This document shows positions 19,860-30,347 of a stretch of DNA of 64,000 bases, piece after piece (the first letter of the stretch is position 1; the number at the start of each line of letters is the position of its first letter). The DNA comes from Chryseobacterium mulctrae. Its GTDB lineage: Bacteria; Bacteroidota; Bacteroidia; Flavobacteriales; Weeksellaceae. The stretch covers positions 992,001 through 1,056,000 of the forward strand of contig NZ_VAJL01000001.1 in the NCBI RefSeq assembly GCF_006175945.1, in the 5' to 3' direction. The notes beneath the pieces were generated by a model. The model saw only the letters and a program-made list of their open reading frames with translations. It was not told the DNA's origin and made no database searches. A program made the position numbers and the translations under genes.

Positions 19860-22286
19860 ATGCTACGAATAATTCTATTTGTTTTTGTTTGGCTGATGTC
19901 TTTTTTCAGCCTCAAAATTTCGGCACAAACTACTACTTCCCAAAGTCATTCTCTCTCAGGAAGTATCGATTCCGGCAAAGTCAATCAGGTTGAAATTAAT
20001 TTATTCAATTCTGAAAACAAGCTGGTAAAAACAGAAATTGCAGATCAAAACGGAAAATTTACTTTCAATGATCTTATCGATGGAAACTATATTGTACAGA
20101 TCAACAAAAGTGGTTCTGAAGCGTATAAATCTGATCTAATTTCGGTAAAAGAAAACACCAATCTTCCCATTATTCATTTAAACGAAAAAACAATTGAAGC
20201 CGTTACGATTACCAAAGCAAAACCTTACATCGAGCGACAAGACGGGAAAATGATTCTGAATGTAGAAAACAGCATCGCAGCAACAGGAACTTCTGCTTTT
20301 GAAGTTTTGGAAAAAGCTCCAGGCGTAAATATTGACGGAAGCGACAACATCAGTCTGCGTGGAAAAGGAAATCTTCTCATTCAGATTGACGGTAAAAACA
20401 CACCGATGACCGGAACCGATCTTGCCAATTATCTTCGTGGAATTCCATCTTCGAGCGTAGAAAAAGTAGAATTTATTACCAATCCATCAGCAAAATACGA
20501 CGCTGCAGGAACTTCAATCATCAATATTAAGCTTAAAAAAGATCAGCGAAAAGGGACGAACGGAAGTCTTTCCACTTCTTTGGGAACCGGAAAATACATT
20601 AAAAACAACAATAATTTCAGCATCAATCACCGCAACAAAAAAGTAAATATTTTTGCGAATTACGGTTTTGCCTACAGAGAATTTTACAATCATTTGGTTT
20701 TAGACAGAAACTTTTACAACGACAATGGAAATTTTGAAAAAGCTTATCTGCAGGATAATTATTTGAAATTTAATTTCAGAAATCATATCGCAAAAGCCGG
20801 AATGGATTATTATCTGAATGATAAAAATATCATTGGTTTTTCGGCTGGTTTCGTAAGCAACAGGTTTGATCCGAGAGGTGATAATTCGAGTTTGGTTTTA
20901 GGCAGCAATCAGCTTCCTGAAAGTACTTTCACCTCACAAAACAGATCAAAAGATCACTGGAAAAATGTTTCTTTTAACCTTAATCATAAATATAAAATCG
21001 ATTCTTTGGGTTCTGAACTGACCACCGACTTCGATTACATCAATTATTCAAATACTTCGCTCCAAAATTTTGATACGAGAAATTACGCTATCAACGGTAA
21101 TCTTAATAGTTTTGATATTTTAAAAGGTGACATCAATGGGAATCTGAATATTTATTCTTTAAAGTCTGATCTATCTAAAAGCTTAAAAAACAACTGGAAA
21201 ATAGAAACCGGAATTAAAACCAGCTTTGTAAAAGCAGATAATGACATGCAGTTTTTCGATGCCACTTCGGGAGTTTCAATTATTGATCAGAACAAGACCA
21301 ATCATTTCATTTACGAAGAAAACATCAATGCTTTATATGGAAATGTTTCTAAAAAATGGGACAAATTCAGTGCTATATTTGGTTTAAGAGCAGAAAACAC
21401 CAACGTTACAGGAAATCAGATAACAACCAATCAGGTCAACAAAAAGAATTATACCCAATTGTTTCCGAGTGCCGTTTTTTCTTATGATTTGAGTGAAAAA
21501 AATAACATTGAACTAAATTTCAGCAGAAGAATTACAAGACCAAGTTACAATCAGTTGAATCCTTTTAAATTCTATCTCGATCCGACCACCTACAAAGCCG
21601 GAAACCCTGATCTGAATCCACAAACCACGATGAATTATGAGTTGACGTACAGCTTGCAAAACAAATATTTTGCAACATTCAGCTACAGCAAAACATCTGA
21701 TAATATCACCGATGTTCTAAAACCTACTGTAGAAAACGGTAATATTGTGGTGGTACAGACCAATGATAATTTAAGTTCCGCATCTTATTTAGGATTGTAT
21801 CTTATTGCGCCTGTAAAAGTGACAAAATGGTGGGATATGAATAACAGCGCCAATTTCTATTACGGAAGCTACACCGGAAATATTGCTGATACCTACATTA
21901 AAAACCAGGGAAATTTCACTTTCAACGTCAACAGCATCAATTCTTTTAAACTTGGAAACGGCTTTACAGCCGAGCTTACAGGAAATTACAGAGCAAGAGA
22001 AGTCTATGCTTATATGGATCTGAAACCTAACTGGTATCTTAATATCGGTGCTCAAAAGAAATTTAAAAACAACAGCACTTTGAAGTTTTCGTTTAACGAT
22101 ATTTTCTTCACCAGCAATCCTGAAGCAAGAAATGTCTACTCCAATTATATCGAAAATTTTGTGGTTCGCAGAGAAACCCGTGTTGCAACACTTTCTTACA
22201 CCTATAATTTTGGTTCATCTAAAAACGGACAGACAAGAAAAACCGGTGGTGCAGATGATTTGAAGCAAAGAATCGGGAATGGATAA
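19860..22286 (+). CDS. Outer-membrane TonB-dependent receptor-like protein
   Basis: 808 residues. A signal peptide (LFVFVWLMSFFSLKISAQ) is followed by a carboxypeptidase-regulatory-like beta domain (about 30-105), a plug-like domain (FEVLEKAPGVNIDGSDNISLRGKGNLLIQIDGK, NPSAKYDAAGTSIINIKLKK) and a large beta-barrel of the OMP_b-brl_3 type rich in alternating aromatic strands, ending in VATLSYTYNFG. No clear TonB box was identified. These proteins import or export compounds across the outer membrane; the substrate is not predictable. The gene forms an operon with the MarR regulator, suggesting induction by a toxic or foreign small molecule. Confidence 0.88.
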   Translation: MLRIILFVFVWLMSFFSLKISAQTTTSQSHSLSGSIDSGKVNQVEINLFNSENKLVKTEIADQNGKFTFNDLIDGNYIVQINKSGSEAYKSDLISVKENTNLPIIHLNEKTIEAVTITKAKPYIERQDGKMILNVENSIAATGTSAFEVLEKAPGVNIDGSDNISLRGKGNLLIQIDGKNTPMTGTDLANYLRGIPSSSVEKVEFITNPSAKYDAAGTSIINIKLKKDQRKGTNGSLSTSLGTGKYIKNNNNFSINHRNKKVNIFANYGFAYREFYNHLVLDRNFYNDNGNFEKAYLQDNYLKFNFRNHIAKAGMDYYLNDKNIIGFSAGFVSNRFDPRGDNSSLVLGSNQLPESTFTSQNRSKDHWKNVSFNLNHKYKIDSLGSELTTDFDYINYSNTSLQNFDTRNYAINGNLNSFDILKGDINGNLNIYSLKSDLSKSLKNNWKIETGIKTSFVKADNDMQFFDATSGVSIIDQNKTNHFIYEENINALYGNVSKKWDKFSAIFGLRAENTNVTGNQITTNQVNKKNYTQLFPSAVFSYDLSEKNNIELNFSRRITRPSYNQLNPFKFYLDPTTYKAGNPDLNPQTTMNYELTYSLQNKYFATFSYSKTSDNITDVLKPTVENGNIVVVQTNDNLSSASYLGLYLIAPVKVTKWWDMNNSANFYYGSYTGNIADTYIKNQGNFTFNVNSINSFKLGNGFTAELTGNYRAREVYAYMDLKPNWYLNIGAQKKFKNNSTLKFSFNDIFFTSNPEARNVYSNYIENFVVRRETRVATLSYTYNFGSSKNGQTRKTGGADDLKQRIGNG

Positions 22287-22308
22287 GTTATTGTGAGAAA
22301 CTAATAAC

Positions 22309-22343
22309 TGTCATTGCGAGGAACGAAGTGACGAAGCAATCTC
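22309..22343 (+). repeat. 35-bp REP, copy 1
   Basis: A 35-bp element beginning TGTCATTGCGAGGAACGAAG, itself partly palindromic. Its exact reverse complement lies at 23155-23189. It belongs to a widespread type of dispersed repeat in bacterial genomes. The two copies bracket the decayed region between the receptor gene and pnp. Confidence 0.92.
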
Positions 22344-22406
22344 TAATTTGCAAAAATCCTCTTTGTCATTCTGAAAGAATCTAAACACTTATATCAATCA
22401 TTAAAA

Positions 22407-22435
22407 AAGTCCGTCTTAAAATTTGAGACGGGCTT
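22407..22435. terminator. Terminator after the TonB-dependent receptor
   Basis: AAGTCCGTCT (22407-22416) pairs with AGACGGGCTT (22426-22435) with one G-U pair, followed by a run of T. It lies 120 bp after the receptor stop. Confidence 0.85.
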
Positions 22436-22466
22436 TTTTATTTAAGAAAGTTTAGAAGCTTTAAAG

Positions 22467-22781
22467 CTAATTGCTTTTCCCATATAGTAATATATCTGAA
22501 ATCCAATATATTAATTTAAATTTTAAATCATAATCCATATCAATCATTTCAGCTCTTTGACAAATTTCTAATAGTTTAGCTAGATTATCAACATGTTGAA
22601 CTGGACTTCTTTTAAATAAGTCTTTTAGTTTATGAACACCTTTGAATGCATTAGAATTTAAAATTTTCTCTTCAATTTTTTGACGTAATTGGTCTGGAGT
22701 ATTAGTAGTCGCAATTGTTTTAAAATCTTTGATATATTCATCATTAGAATGAATTACAGAGCTTAATCTAAAAAAAGAAGT
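22467..22781 (-). pseudogene. Remnant reading frame, about 104 codons, no start
   Basis: The minus strand reads a continuous coding-like frame, including HSNDEYIKDFKTIATTNTPD and KIEEKILNSNAFKGVHKLKD, ending in YWISDILLYGKSN. It begins directly after an in-frame stop (22782-22784) and lacks an ATG, RBS or promoter. It looks like the C-terminal remnant of a larger gene whose 5' part was lost. The family is not recognised; the helical content is compatible with many accessory ATPases. It lies between the two inverted 35-bp repeats. Confidence 0.55.
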
Positions 22782-23024
22782 CTATCTGAATGAACTTTGT
22801 CTTTCTTAGCGATTAAAAACGCAAGGATAGACAAGGAATTTTAAAAAAAATACTGGAATAAGATATACAAAGCCGTTTCACTTATTTCCGAAAAACAAAA
22901 TTTAAAATGCACAACGGGTTGATATAATATAAAATATCATTCTTCCATCCAAAAAACCTTATCCCACATTCCTTAATGCTCCAAATGAGCAATATCTGTG
23001 TAGAAAAATAAATCACGAAGTAGC

Positions 23025-23043
23025 AGAACTCCGTAGGAGTTCT
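23025..23043. repeat. Small palindrome AGAACTCC-gta-GGAGTTCT
   Basis: A perfect 8-bp inverted repeat with a 3-nt loop inside the gene-free stretch 22782-23244; the core resembles the dispersed TCCGTAGGA palindrome at 6508-6576. The rest of that stretch shows nothing coding. Confidence 0.75.
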
Positions 23044-23154
23044 ATCTCAATTCCATAAATATTATTATTACTTGCAAGTGCTTAACGCTCGCTCAAGTTA
23101 GATCAGTTATTGAGAGAAACAATTCAATCATATATAAGATTATTTTATCAAATT

Positions 23155-23189
23155 GAGATTGCTTCGTCACTTCGTTCCTCGCAATGACA
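23155..23189 (-). repeat. 35-bp REP, copy 2 (inverted)
   Basis: The exact reverse complement of 22309-22343, 811 bp away. An imperfect copy of AGTTATTGWGAGAAAC also occurs near both (22287-22301 and 23104-23119), in direct orientation. Confidence 0.92.
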
Positions 23190-23197
23190 TAAAACAA

Positions 23198-23220
23198 AAC
23201 CACCGAGAAATTCGGTGGTT
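23198..23220 (-). terminator. Terminator of pnp
   Basis: AACCACCGA (23198-23206) and TCGGTGGTT (23212-23220) form a perfect 9-bp stem just after the pnp stop on the minus strand, with T-rich sequence downstream in that direction. Confidence 0.88.
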
Positions 23221-23244
23221 TTAATATAATCGATTATAATAATC

Positions 23245-25506
23245 TTAAGCTTCGTTCAAAGGCTTGTGCTCTCCCGGTTGGTCTCTTCCTTCTGGGTTTA
23301 CTTTTCCTTCCGGTCTTGCAGGTCTTTCAGGCCTATTTTGTCCTTCTGGTCTTCCCTGTCCTTCTTCTCTTGGTTTTTGTTCAGGTCTTGGTGGTCTTGG
23401 CAACAAAACTTTTCTAGAAAGTTTCATTTTCTTACGGTCATCGTAACCCATAAATTTCACCTCAACTTCGTCACCTTCTTTGTAAGGAACTTTATCAAGA
23501 CGAGCCCACTCGATTTCAGAGATGTGAAGTAATCCTTCAGTACCTTTTGCAATTGCTACGAAAGCTCCGAAATCCATTACTTTGACTACTTTACCTTGGT
23601 AAACTTCACCTACAACAGGTACAAAAGTAATTTCGTTGATTCTTGCAATCGCCTCGTTGATTTTCTCTCTGCTAACACCAGAAATTTCGATTCTTCCGAT
23701 CTCACCAACTTCTTCAATTGCGATAACCGTGTCAGTATCTTTCTGCATTTGCTGAATGATTTTCCCACCAGGTCCAATTACAGCACCGATGAAATCTTTA
23801 GAGATTTCCATCATTACCATTTTAGGAGCGTGAGGTTTCACATCTTCTCTTGGAGCAGAAATTGTTTCATTCAATTTATCTAAAATATGAAGTCTTCCGT
23901 TTCTAGCCTGTAGAAGCGCTTTCTCCATAATATCCATAGAAAGTCCCTGGATTTTGATATCCATTTGGCAAGCGGTGATTCCATCTGCAGTTCCTGTTAC
24001 TTTAAAGTCCATATCACCTAAGTGATCTTCGTCTCCTAAGATATCAGAAAGTACAGTGAATTTTCCAGTTTTTACGTCAGTTACCAATCCCATTGCAATA
24101 CCAGAAACTGGTTTTGTAATTTGAATACCTGCATCCATCAAAGCTAAAGTTCCTGCACAAACAGTTGCCATAGAAGACGAACCGTTTGATTCTAAAATAT
24201 CAGAAACGATACGGATAGTATAAGGGTTTTCTTCAGGGATCATATTTGCCAAAGCTCTTTGAGCTAAGTTTCCGTGACCAACTTCTCTTCTTGAAGTTCC
24301 TCTTAAAGGACGAGCTTCACCTGTTGAGAATGGCGGGAAGTTATAATGTAAGAAGAATCTCTCATCATAATTTACCATTACGCTGTCTACCATGTTCGCA
24401 TCTTTTACTGAACCTAAAGTTACAGCTGTTAAAGATTGAGTTTCACCTCTTGTAAAAATTGCAGAACCGTGAGCTCCAGGTAAATAATCGATTTCAGACC
24501 AGATTGGACGAATCGTTTCAGGATCACGACCATCAAGACGAATTTTGTCATTGATAATCATCTGACGCATCGCTTCTTTTTCTACATCGTGGTAGTATAC
24601 TTTTGCGAAAGGAGTTACTCTTTCTAATTCTTCAGCGTCTTCTACATACTGAGCTAAGAATTCAGCCAAAACAGCTTTGAATTTCTCACCTCTTTCTTCT
24701 TTGCTTGAAGGAGTTTTTGCTACTTCGTATACTTTATCGTAAGTTTCTTTCCACACTTTTTCACGAATTGCTTCGTCGTGATTTTCGTGGCTGTATTCTC
24801 TTTTAGGGAATGATTTACCTACTTTTTCAGCTAATCTTTCCTGAGCTTCAACTTGTTTTTTAATTTCAACATGAGCGAAGTTAATAGCTTCAAGCATTTC
24901 TGCTTCAGAAATTTCTTTCATCTCACCTTCTACCATTACGATAGAGTCTTTCGTTGCTCCAACCATGATATCAAGGTCAGCCAATTTAAGATCTTCGAAT
25001 TTAGGGTTGATAGAAAGTTCACCGTTGATCCTTACTACTCTTACTTCAGACATTGGTCCGTTGAAAGGAATATCTGTAATAGCAATCGCTGCAGAAGCTG
25101 CAAGACCTGCTAAATCGTCAGGAATAGATTCTCCGTCATAAGAAATTAATGAAATCATTACCTGCACTTCTGCATGGAAATCTTCCGGGAATAATGGTCT
25201 TAGAACTCTATCCACCAAACGCATCGTCAGGATTTCCTGATCTGAAGGTCTAGCTTCTCTTCTGAAAAAGTTTCCAGGGATTTTTCCACCAGCGTAGAAT
25301 TTTTCTCTGTAATCAACTGTTAATGGTAGGAAATCTACACCGTCTTTAGCTTCTTTGCTTGCTACTACGGTTGCTAAAAGCATTGTTCCGCCCATTTTTA
25401 CTACTACAGATCCGTCAGCTTGTTTTGCCAGTTTCCCTGTTTCTAATGTGATTTCTCTGCCGTCTGCAAGAGTAATCAACTCTGTAATTGCTTGAGGTAT
25501 ACTCAT
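23245..25506 (-). CDS. pnp: Polyribonucleotide nucleotidyltransferase (PNPase)
   Basis: 753 residues from the ATG at 25506 ([18 protein letters not shown]); an upstream in-frame start adds 11 residues but is less typical. Two RNase PH-like domains are seen (first: [27 protein letters not shown]; second: [32 protein letters not shown] and [20 protein letters not shown]). They are followed by a KH domain ([20 protein letters not shown]) and an S1 domain ([21 protein letters not shown]). A proline/arginine/glutamate-rich tail after S1 is an added low-complexity extension. PNPase degrades RNA 3' to 5' with phosphate. Confidence 0.97.
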   Translation of the reverse strand: MSIPQAITELITLADGREITLETGKLAKQADGSVVVKMGGTMLLATVVASKEAKDGVDFLPLTVDYREKFYAGGKIPGNFFRREARPSDQEILTMRLVDRVLRPLFPEDFHAEVQVMISLISYDGESIPDDLAGLAASAAIAITDIPFNGPMSEVRVVRINGELSINPKFEDLKLADLDIMVGATKDSIVMVEGEMKEISEAEMLEAINFAHVEIKKQVEAQERLAEKVGKSFPKREYSHENHDEAIREKVWKETYDKVYEVAKTPSSKEERGEKFKAVLAEFLAQYVEDAEELERVTPFAKVYYHDVEKEAMRQMIINDKIRLDGRDPETIRPIWSEIDYLPGAHGSAIFTRGETQSLTAVTLGSVKDANMVDSVMVNYDERFFLHYNFPPFSTGEARPLRGTSRREVGHGNLAQRALANMIPEENPYTIRIVSDILESNGSSSMATVCAGTLALMDAGIQITKPVSGIAMGLVTDVKTGKFTVLSDILGDEDHLGDMDFKVTGTADGITACQMDIKIQGLSMDIMEKALLQARNGRLHILDKLNETISAPREDVKPHAPKMVMMEISKDFIGAVIGPGGKIIQQMQKDTDTVIAIEEVGEIGRIEISGVSREKINEAIARINEITFVPVVGEVYQGKVVKVMDFGAFVAIAKGTEGLLHISEIEWARLDKVPYKEGDEVEVKFMGYDDRKKMKLSRKVLLPRPPRPEQKPREEGQGRPEGQNRPERPARPEGKVNPEGRDQPGEHKPLNEA

Positions 25507-25648
25507 AAATTGTTTTGTGTTGCGCTCCGTATTGAGCACTTTAATTATTGATATTTTCGTCTAAATGTGATGCAAATTTAGTGTTTTTGTTTTAAATAGA
25601 ATGGCGAAACTTATTAGGGCTAAATTTCAAGTATTCCATTTAAAATAA

Positions 25649-26839
25649 TTACGGATTTTTCTTATTAAAAATTCTGTAACCCAGCCTCCATTCTATATAA
25701 TCGGCTTTGTGAAATTTAAATGATCGTAAACCAATTCCTATCAACAGATTCTTCCCGACTGTGTATTGGAAACCAACTCTCTGATAGAAAATAGTTTTAT
25801 CATAACGTCGGTCAATTTCTTTTTTAAATATATAAAATCCGGGTTGAATCTGAATGGCAAATCTTGAAATTGAAAGTCGATAAGAAGGGAAAATATTCAA
25901 TAAAACCTGATCACGCTGAAATCTTTTTGTGCTTTGTATGACTCCATTTTCATCCTGATAAAATTTATGATTGTAATCTTCATCATACATTACACCAATT
26001 CCTAATCCGAGAGAAGATTTATAAGTAACTTGCCTGTGGTAAACCGTTTCTATTCCCCAGTTCTGATAATATTTACCTTCAAATTTTCTGATCATATCAA
26101 CATCAGATTCCTGAAAACCGGGATCTACTCCATAAAAAATAGAATGCCTTACTCCGCCAAAAACATTTACATCCAAGGTAGAATATTTATCAAATGCCGA
26201 CAAAGAATCATGTGGAGCAAATTGCCTTTCATCAAAATGATAAGTCAGGGAAAGTTTTGGAGAAAAAGTATTCATTCCTTTATTCGGAAGTTTTAAAGCT
26301 CCGTTTGAAAAATGATTAAAATTTAAGCCTAAACCTAAGTCAAAATGTTTTCCTAAATAATATTTATAATTAGCTCCTAAATTAATATAAATACTCACTG
26401 ATGAACCAAAAGTCTGATTAATATATCCTTTTTTCAAATCATAGGGAGTCCAGTTGAAGGCAAAACCACCACTTGTTTCATAGTTCCAGGAATGAGTGGG
26501 TGTTTCTTTAATAACTCCACCAAAAGTTCCGTAAACAGCAAAAGGTTTTCCCATTTCACTGTTTTTAAGGTAATCAAAAGCTATAATCCCTCCACCGTAA
26601 TAAGGTTTTCCAAATCTTCTGTGCCATTCCTGACTTCCATCTGTTTGTGTGGTAAGCTCTGCAGAAACCCCGATAAATTCTCTATGTTTAAGTTCTTTGA
26701 GATAATCATTGGTTCCCAGAAATTTCCCGAACTGCATACTTACAGAGCCCTGCAAATTTGGTCTGGAAATGGTATCCAAATCCTGAGAATTGTAAAGAGC
26801 TGATGTTAAAAGAAAAAAATAGAGATAAAAATGTTTCAA
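25649..26839 (-). CDS. Acyloxyacyl hydrolase (PagL-like) outer-membrane protein
   Basis: 396 residues with signal peptide (MKHFYLYFFLLTSALYNS). The first half matches the lipid A 3-O-deacylase family (PF09411): GGGIIAFDY, then LGANYKYYLGKHFDLGLGLNFNHFSNGALKLPNKGMN. The NHFSNG segment supplies the catalytic His and Ser pair (HxS) of PagL. The rest (about 230-396) adds more barrel-like strands, longer than classical PagL of about 170-190 residues but common in Bacteroidetes. It probably removes acyl chains from lipid A in the outer membrane. It lies between rpsO and pnp. Confidence 0.82.
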   Translation of the reverse strand: MKHFYLYFFLLTSALYNSQDLDTISRPNLQGSVSMQFGKFLGTNDYLKELKHREFIGVSAELTTQTDGSQEWHRRFGKPYYGGGIIAFDYLKNSEMGKPFAVYGTFGGVIKETPTHSWNYETSGGFAFNWTPYDLKKGYINQTFGSSVSIYINLGANYKYYLGKHFDLGLGLNFNHFSNGALKLPNKGMNTFSPKLSLTYHFDERQFAPHDSLSAFDKYSTLDVNVFGGVRHSIFYGVDPGFQESDVDMIRKFEGKYYQNWGIETVYHRQVTYKSSLGLGIGVMYDEDYNHKFYQDENGVIQSTKRFQRDQVLLNIFPSYRLSISRFAIQIQPGFYIFKKEIDRRYDKTIFYQRVGFQYTVGKNLLIGIGLRSFKFHKADYIEWRLGYRIFNKKNP

Positions 26840-26944
26840 ATCTGTAATTTAAATTTTTAAAAACAGCAAATTTAAACGATTTCTTTAAAGATTTATAAAT
26901 TTTAGTACTCAATTTTTAGGATTTAAAAAATTAAAGCACAAAAA

Positions 26945-26968
26945 AAGCAACCTCTTTCGAAGTTGCTT
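26945..26968 (-). terminator. Terminator of rpsO
   Basis: AAGCAAC (26945-26951) pairs with GTTGCTT (26962-26968). Transcription on the minus strand from rpsO meets the T-run (26935-26946 reads A on the plus strand) after the hairpin. Confidence 0.85.
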
Positions 26969-26991
26969 CTTTATTTTGGAAACCGGATAGA

Positions 26992-27261
26992 TTATTTTCT
27001 TAATCCTAGTTCAGCGATAATCGCTCTGTATCTTGTAATATCTTTTTTCTTAAGATAATCCAATAAACTTTTTCTCTTACCTACTAATTTCACCAAAGAT
27101 CTTTCAGTGTTGAAATCGTGACGATTTGCCTTCAAGTGCTGAGATAAGTGGTTAATTCTGAACGTGAAAAGAGCTACTTGTCCTTCAGCTGTTCCTGTGT
27201 CTTGTGCAGATTTACCGTGCTTTGCGAAAATTTCTGCTTTTTTTTCTGTTGTTAAGTACAT
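26992..27261 (-). CDS. rpsO: 30S ribosomal protein S15
   Basis: 89 residues, standard length, with the family signature TAEGQVALFTFRINHLSQHLKANRHDFNTERSLVKLVGKRKSLLDYLKK and the RYRAIIAELGLRK end. It binds 16S rRNA helix 22 early in 30S assembly. In many bacteria rpsO is directly followed by pnp; here a PagL-like gene and a terminator intervene, so the ancestral neighbourhood is kept but transcription is probably split. Confidence 0.98.
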   Translation of the reverse strand: MYLTTEKKAEIFAKHGKSAQDTGTAEGQVALFTFRINHLSQHLKANRHDFNTERSLVKLVGKRKSLLDYLKKKDITRYRAIIAELGLRK

Positions 27262-27547
27262 TCCAATATTGTTTAATGATTATTATGTAACGGGTGCAAA
27301 AGTACGACTATTTTTTTAATCACCAAAACACTAATTAAAATTAGAAACAAAACGCTCATTAAAAATCTCCATATTATTTATAAATAATACATTATCAGTA
27401 TTTTTTAATAATTATTTAAGGAAACCATCAGACTGTGGAGACATTATTGATTTCATATATTAAAATTGATAGAAAAATATGTTAACAAATTCTTAAAAAA
27501 ATTATGCCATCCCATTAAAAGACAGTAATTTTACAGCCGACAAAAAG

Positions 27548-28105
27548 ATGAAGAATTTTTTATTTTATACGCTTATTTCTTCTGTGTTTATCCTCAGTGT
27601 TTCTTCTGTAAAAGCGCAGAAAACCTCGGATTATGATAAAACAAAGAAAGTTTTATACTTCAATCCTGAAGTAGAACCCGATATTGAAGAAATAAAAGAA
27701 CCCACCAATCTTGCATTCTTCAGTGCATTTTCGGATAACATCAGCGCTTTCCGTAAAAACAAAATGCTGAGATCTGAAGTTCAGGTTTCTTTTGACAGCA
27801 TTGATTCTAAAACCATTACCGAATACAGCAAAAACAACGATGCCGATTTTGTGATTGTTCCAAAAGTAAAATATTTCAAAGTAGGATTAGGAAAATACGT
27901 TTTCTCTAACCAAGTTGTCGTAAGCATGAAGCTTTTTGATGCAGAAGGAAACTTAATTACCTCTTCAGAATACGATACTTACCGAAAAAATATGCGCCTT
28001 TTAGGCTCTACCGAAAATTCGATAAAAATAGGAACCAACGGCGCCATGAAAAACATTCTTAAGGAATTAAGAAAGATAAAACCTTCTGCAGAAGCCGGTT
28101 TCTAA
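27548..28105 (+). CDS. Secreted/periplasmic hypothetical protein
   Basis: 185 residues with a signal peptide (FLFYTLISSVFILSVSSVKAQ). The mature part has LAFFSAFSDNISAFRKNKM, then KNNDADFVIVPKVKYFKVGLGKYVFSNQVVVSMKLFDAEGN and a basic C-terminus. The middle alternates hydrophobic residues as in beta-sheet proteins; the whole suggests a soluble alpha/beta periplasmic domain. Not recognised. It stands alone with its own leader, upstream of mgtE by 83 bp. Confidence 0.7.
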   Translation: MKNFLFYTLISSVFILSVSSVKAQKTSDYDKTKKVLYFNPEVEPDIEEIKEPTNLAFFSAFSDNISAFRKNKMLRSEVQVSFDSIDSKTITEYSKNNDADFVIVPKVKYFKVGLGKYVFSNQVVVSMKLFDAEGNLITSSEYDTYRKNMRLLGSTENSIKIGTNGAMKNILKELRKIKPSAEAGF

Positions 28106-28188
28106 ACTTTAAATAAACCTTAAATTTGATACATCATTCTCTCATTCTAAAAATTTGAGTTATTTTTGCATATCAAAAATTTCAGGTT

Positions 28189-29511
28189 TTGAATTCTACA
28201 CACGAACTTACATTTAATCCAGCCGATATTGCCGAAAGACTCAGTGAACTTCCCGCTGATGAAAGGCTACTCGCTTTTTTGAAAGTTCCGAAGCAGTACA
28301 AAGCCGATGTTTTTTCGCATTTAGACCCTGATTTTCAGGAGGAAACCATTCGAAGCATTGGAAGTGATGATGTTTCAGAAATTCTGAATGCGATGACTCC
28401 CGATGACAGAACGGCTCTGTTTGAGGATTTTCCGGATGAACTGATCAAATATTCAATCAATCATCTTAATCCGCAGGAAAGAAGAATTGCCCTGAAACTT
28501 CTTGGCTACAATTCTGATTCTATTGCACGTCTGATGACTCCTTATTACATTCAGATCCGAAAAGAATGGACAGTAAAAAGATGTCTTCAGCAAATAAAAA
28601 AAGTTGGTAAACGGGTAGAAACCATCAATCACCTGTATGTAGTTGATGAAAGAAATCACCTTATTGACGATTTAGCTTTAGGAAGTTTATTGTTGGTGGA
28701 AGAAGACACTTTAGTTTCCGAACTTACAGACAATCAATTTGTTGCTATTAAAACAACAACATCCAAAGAAGATGCCGTTACCTATTTTGAAAAGTACGAC
28801 AGAACCGCACTTCCCATTATTACCGAAGCCGGAGTTTTGGTCGGAATTGTAACGATTGATGATATTTTAGATCAAATTGAATCACAAAACACCGAAGATA
28901 TTCAAAAATTCGGGGGACTTGAAGCTTTAGATTTACCTTATACCCAAACTTCTTTGATCGAAATGATCAAAAAAAGAGGAATGTGGTTGGTTATTTTATT
29001 TTTCTCTGAAATGCTGACCGCTTCTGCGATGGGATTTTTTGAAGATGAAATTCAGAAAGCTGTTGTCTTGGCATTATTTGTTCCGCTAATCATTTCAAGT
29101 GGAGGAAATTCTGGTTCTCAGGCTGCAACTCTGATTATTCGTGCAATGGCGTTACAGGAAATCGGTTTAAAAGATTGGTGGTATGTAATGAAAAAAGAGA
29201 TTTTCACCGGACTTTTATTAGGCGGAATCTTAGGTATCATAGGTTTTCTTAGAATTATGATTTGGCATAAAGTCGGTTTTTTCGATTACGGAATTCATTG
29301 GGCTTTTGTAGGCTTGAGCGTTGGGGTTTCTTTAGTAATGATCGTTTTATGGGGAACACTTTCGGGTTCTATGGTTCCTTTTATTCTTAAAAAACTAAAA
29401 CTCGATCCTGCAACTTCTTCTGCTCCGTTTGTTGCTACTTTGGTAGATGTTACCGGATTAATTATTTACTTCTCGGTTGCCGGGCTTTTCTTAACCGGAA
29501 AACTTTTGTAA
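28189..29511 (+). CDS. mgtE: MgtE magnesium transporter
   Basis: 440 residues from a TTG start; no better ATG lies nearby and the N-terminal [23 protein letters not shown] fits the MgtE N domain. It has the superhelical N domain, two CBS motifs (about 130-240, with [23 protein letters not shown]) and five membrane helices with the Mg2+ pore segment [19 protein letters not shown]. The CBS domains sense cytosolic Mg2+ and gate the channel. Likely monocistronic or coupled to the BtuF-like gene 23 bp downstream. Confidence 0.94.
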   Translation: MNSTHELTFNPADIAERLSELPADERLLAFLKVPKQYKADVFSHLDPDFQEETIRSIGSDDVSEILNAMTPDDRTALFEDFPDELIKYSINHLNPQERRIALKLLGYNSDSIARLMTPYYIQIRKEWTVKRCLQQIKKVGKRVETINHLYVVDERNHLIDDLALGSLLLVEEDTLVSELTDNQFVAIKTTTSKEDAVTYFEKYDRTALPIITEAGVLVGIVTIDDILDQIESQNTEDIQKFGGLEALDLPYTQTSLIEMIKKRGMWLVILFFSEMLTASAMGFFEDEIQKAVVLALFVPLIISSGGNSGSQAATLIIRAMALQEIGLKDWWYVMKKEIFTGLLLGGILGIIGFLRIMIWHKVGFFDYGIHWAFVGLSVGVSLVMIVLWGTLSGSMVPFILKKLKLDPATSSAPFVATLVDVTGLIIYFSVAGLFLTGKLL

Positions 29512-29534
29512 TTTTAGGCAAAGTCTGAAATTTT

Positions 29535-30263
29535 ATGAGAGTTGTATCTTTAGTTCCTTCTATTACAGAAGCTTTATTTGATTTAGGTTTAACAGAAAAT
29601 GAAATTGTCGGAAGAACAAAATTCTGCATTCATCCCTCAGAAAAAGTAAAAAATGTAGGAATTATTGGTGGTACAAAAAACCTTAATATTGAGAAAATTA
29701 AAAGTTTAAAACCCGATTTAATCATTGCCAATAAAGAAGAAAACGTTAAAGAGCAGGTTGAAATTTTAATGAAGGATTTCAAAGTAATTGTTTACAACAC
29801 AGAGACGATTGAAGATAATTATTACTTGCTGAAAAACCTAGGATTACTATTTAACAAAGAAGTAAGAGCACAAGTTTTCAATCTAAAGATCTACGAGATC
29901 CTCGATCAGACCAAAATCAATTCAACAATAAAAGTGGCTTATCTTATTTGGAATAATCCTTATATGACGGTCGGTTCAGATACTTTCATTCATCATGTTT
30001 TAAGTGAAATCGGTTTTGAAAATATATTTAAAAATCAAACCCGTTATCCGGAAATCCAAGCTGAAGATTTAGTTGAAGCAGATGTCATTATGCTATCTTC
30101 CGAGCCTTTTCCATTTAAAGAAAAACATATTGCCGAACTGAAAAAGGTTTATCCTGATAAAAAAATTATGATTGTTGATGGTGAAGCTTTTTCTTGGTAC
30201 GGAACACATATTGCGAAATATGAGAGTTATTTTAAAGAACTGATTGCTGAAATTAATATTTAA
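29535..30263 (+). CDS. BtuF-like substrate-binding fold protein without signal peptide
   Basis: 242 residues starting MRVVSLVPSITEALFDLGLTENEIVGRTKFCIHP, the typical start of BtuF/FecB-like helical-backbone metal-receptor domains. GTKNLNIEKIKSLKPDLIIANKEEN and the late MIVDGEAFSWYGTHI also fit. Unlike transport-associated BtuF, no signal peptide or lipobox is visible, so it appears cytoplasmic and cannot act as a classical periplasmic receptor. Such versions are widespread in Bacteroidetes and may bind corrinoids or metals. The window also encodes cobT, cobS and cobC-like genes, but far away. Confidence 0.8.
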   Translation: MRVVSLVPSITEALFDLGLTENEIVGRTKFCIHPSEKVKNVGIIGGTKNLNIEKIKSLKPDLIIANKEENVKEQVEILMKDFKVIVYNTETIEDNYYLLKNLGLLFNKEVRAQVFNLKIYEILDQTKINSTIKVAYLIWNNPYMTVGSDTFIHHVLSEIGFENIFKNQTRYPEIQAEDLVEADVIMLSSEPFPFKEKHIAELKKVYPDKKIMIVDGEAFSWYGTHIAKYESYFKELIAEINI

Positions 30264-30347
30264 GTTTAGCTAAAGCCCAATGATTTTTTTTAAAATTATT
30301 AAATGGGCTAAAGCCCGTCTCTATTGATATTTCACCCACAAAAAAAA

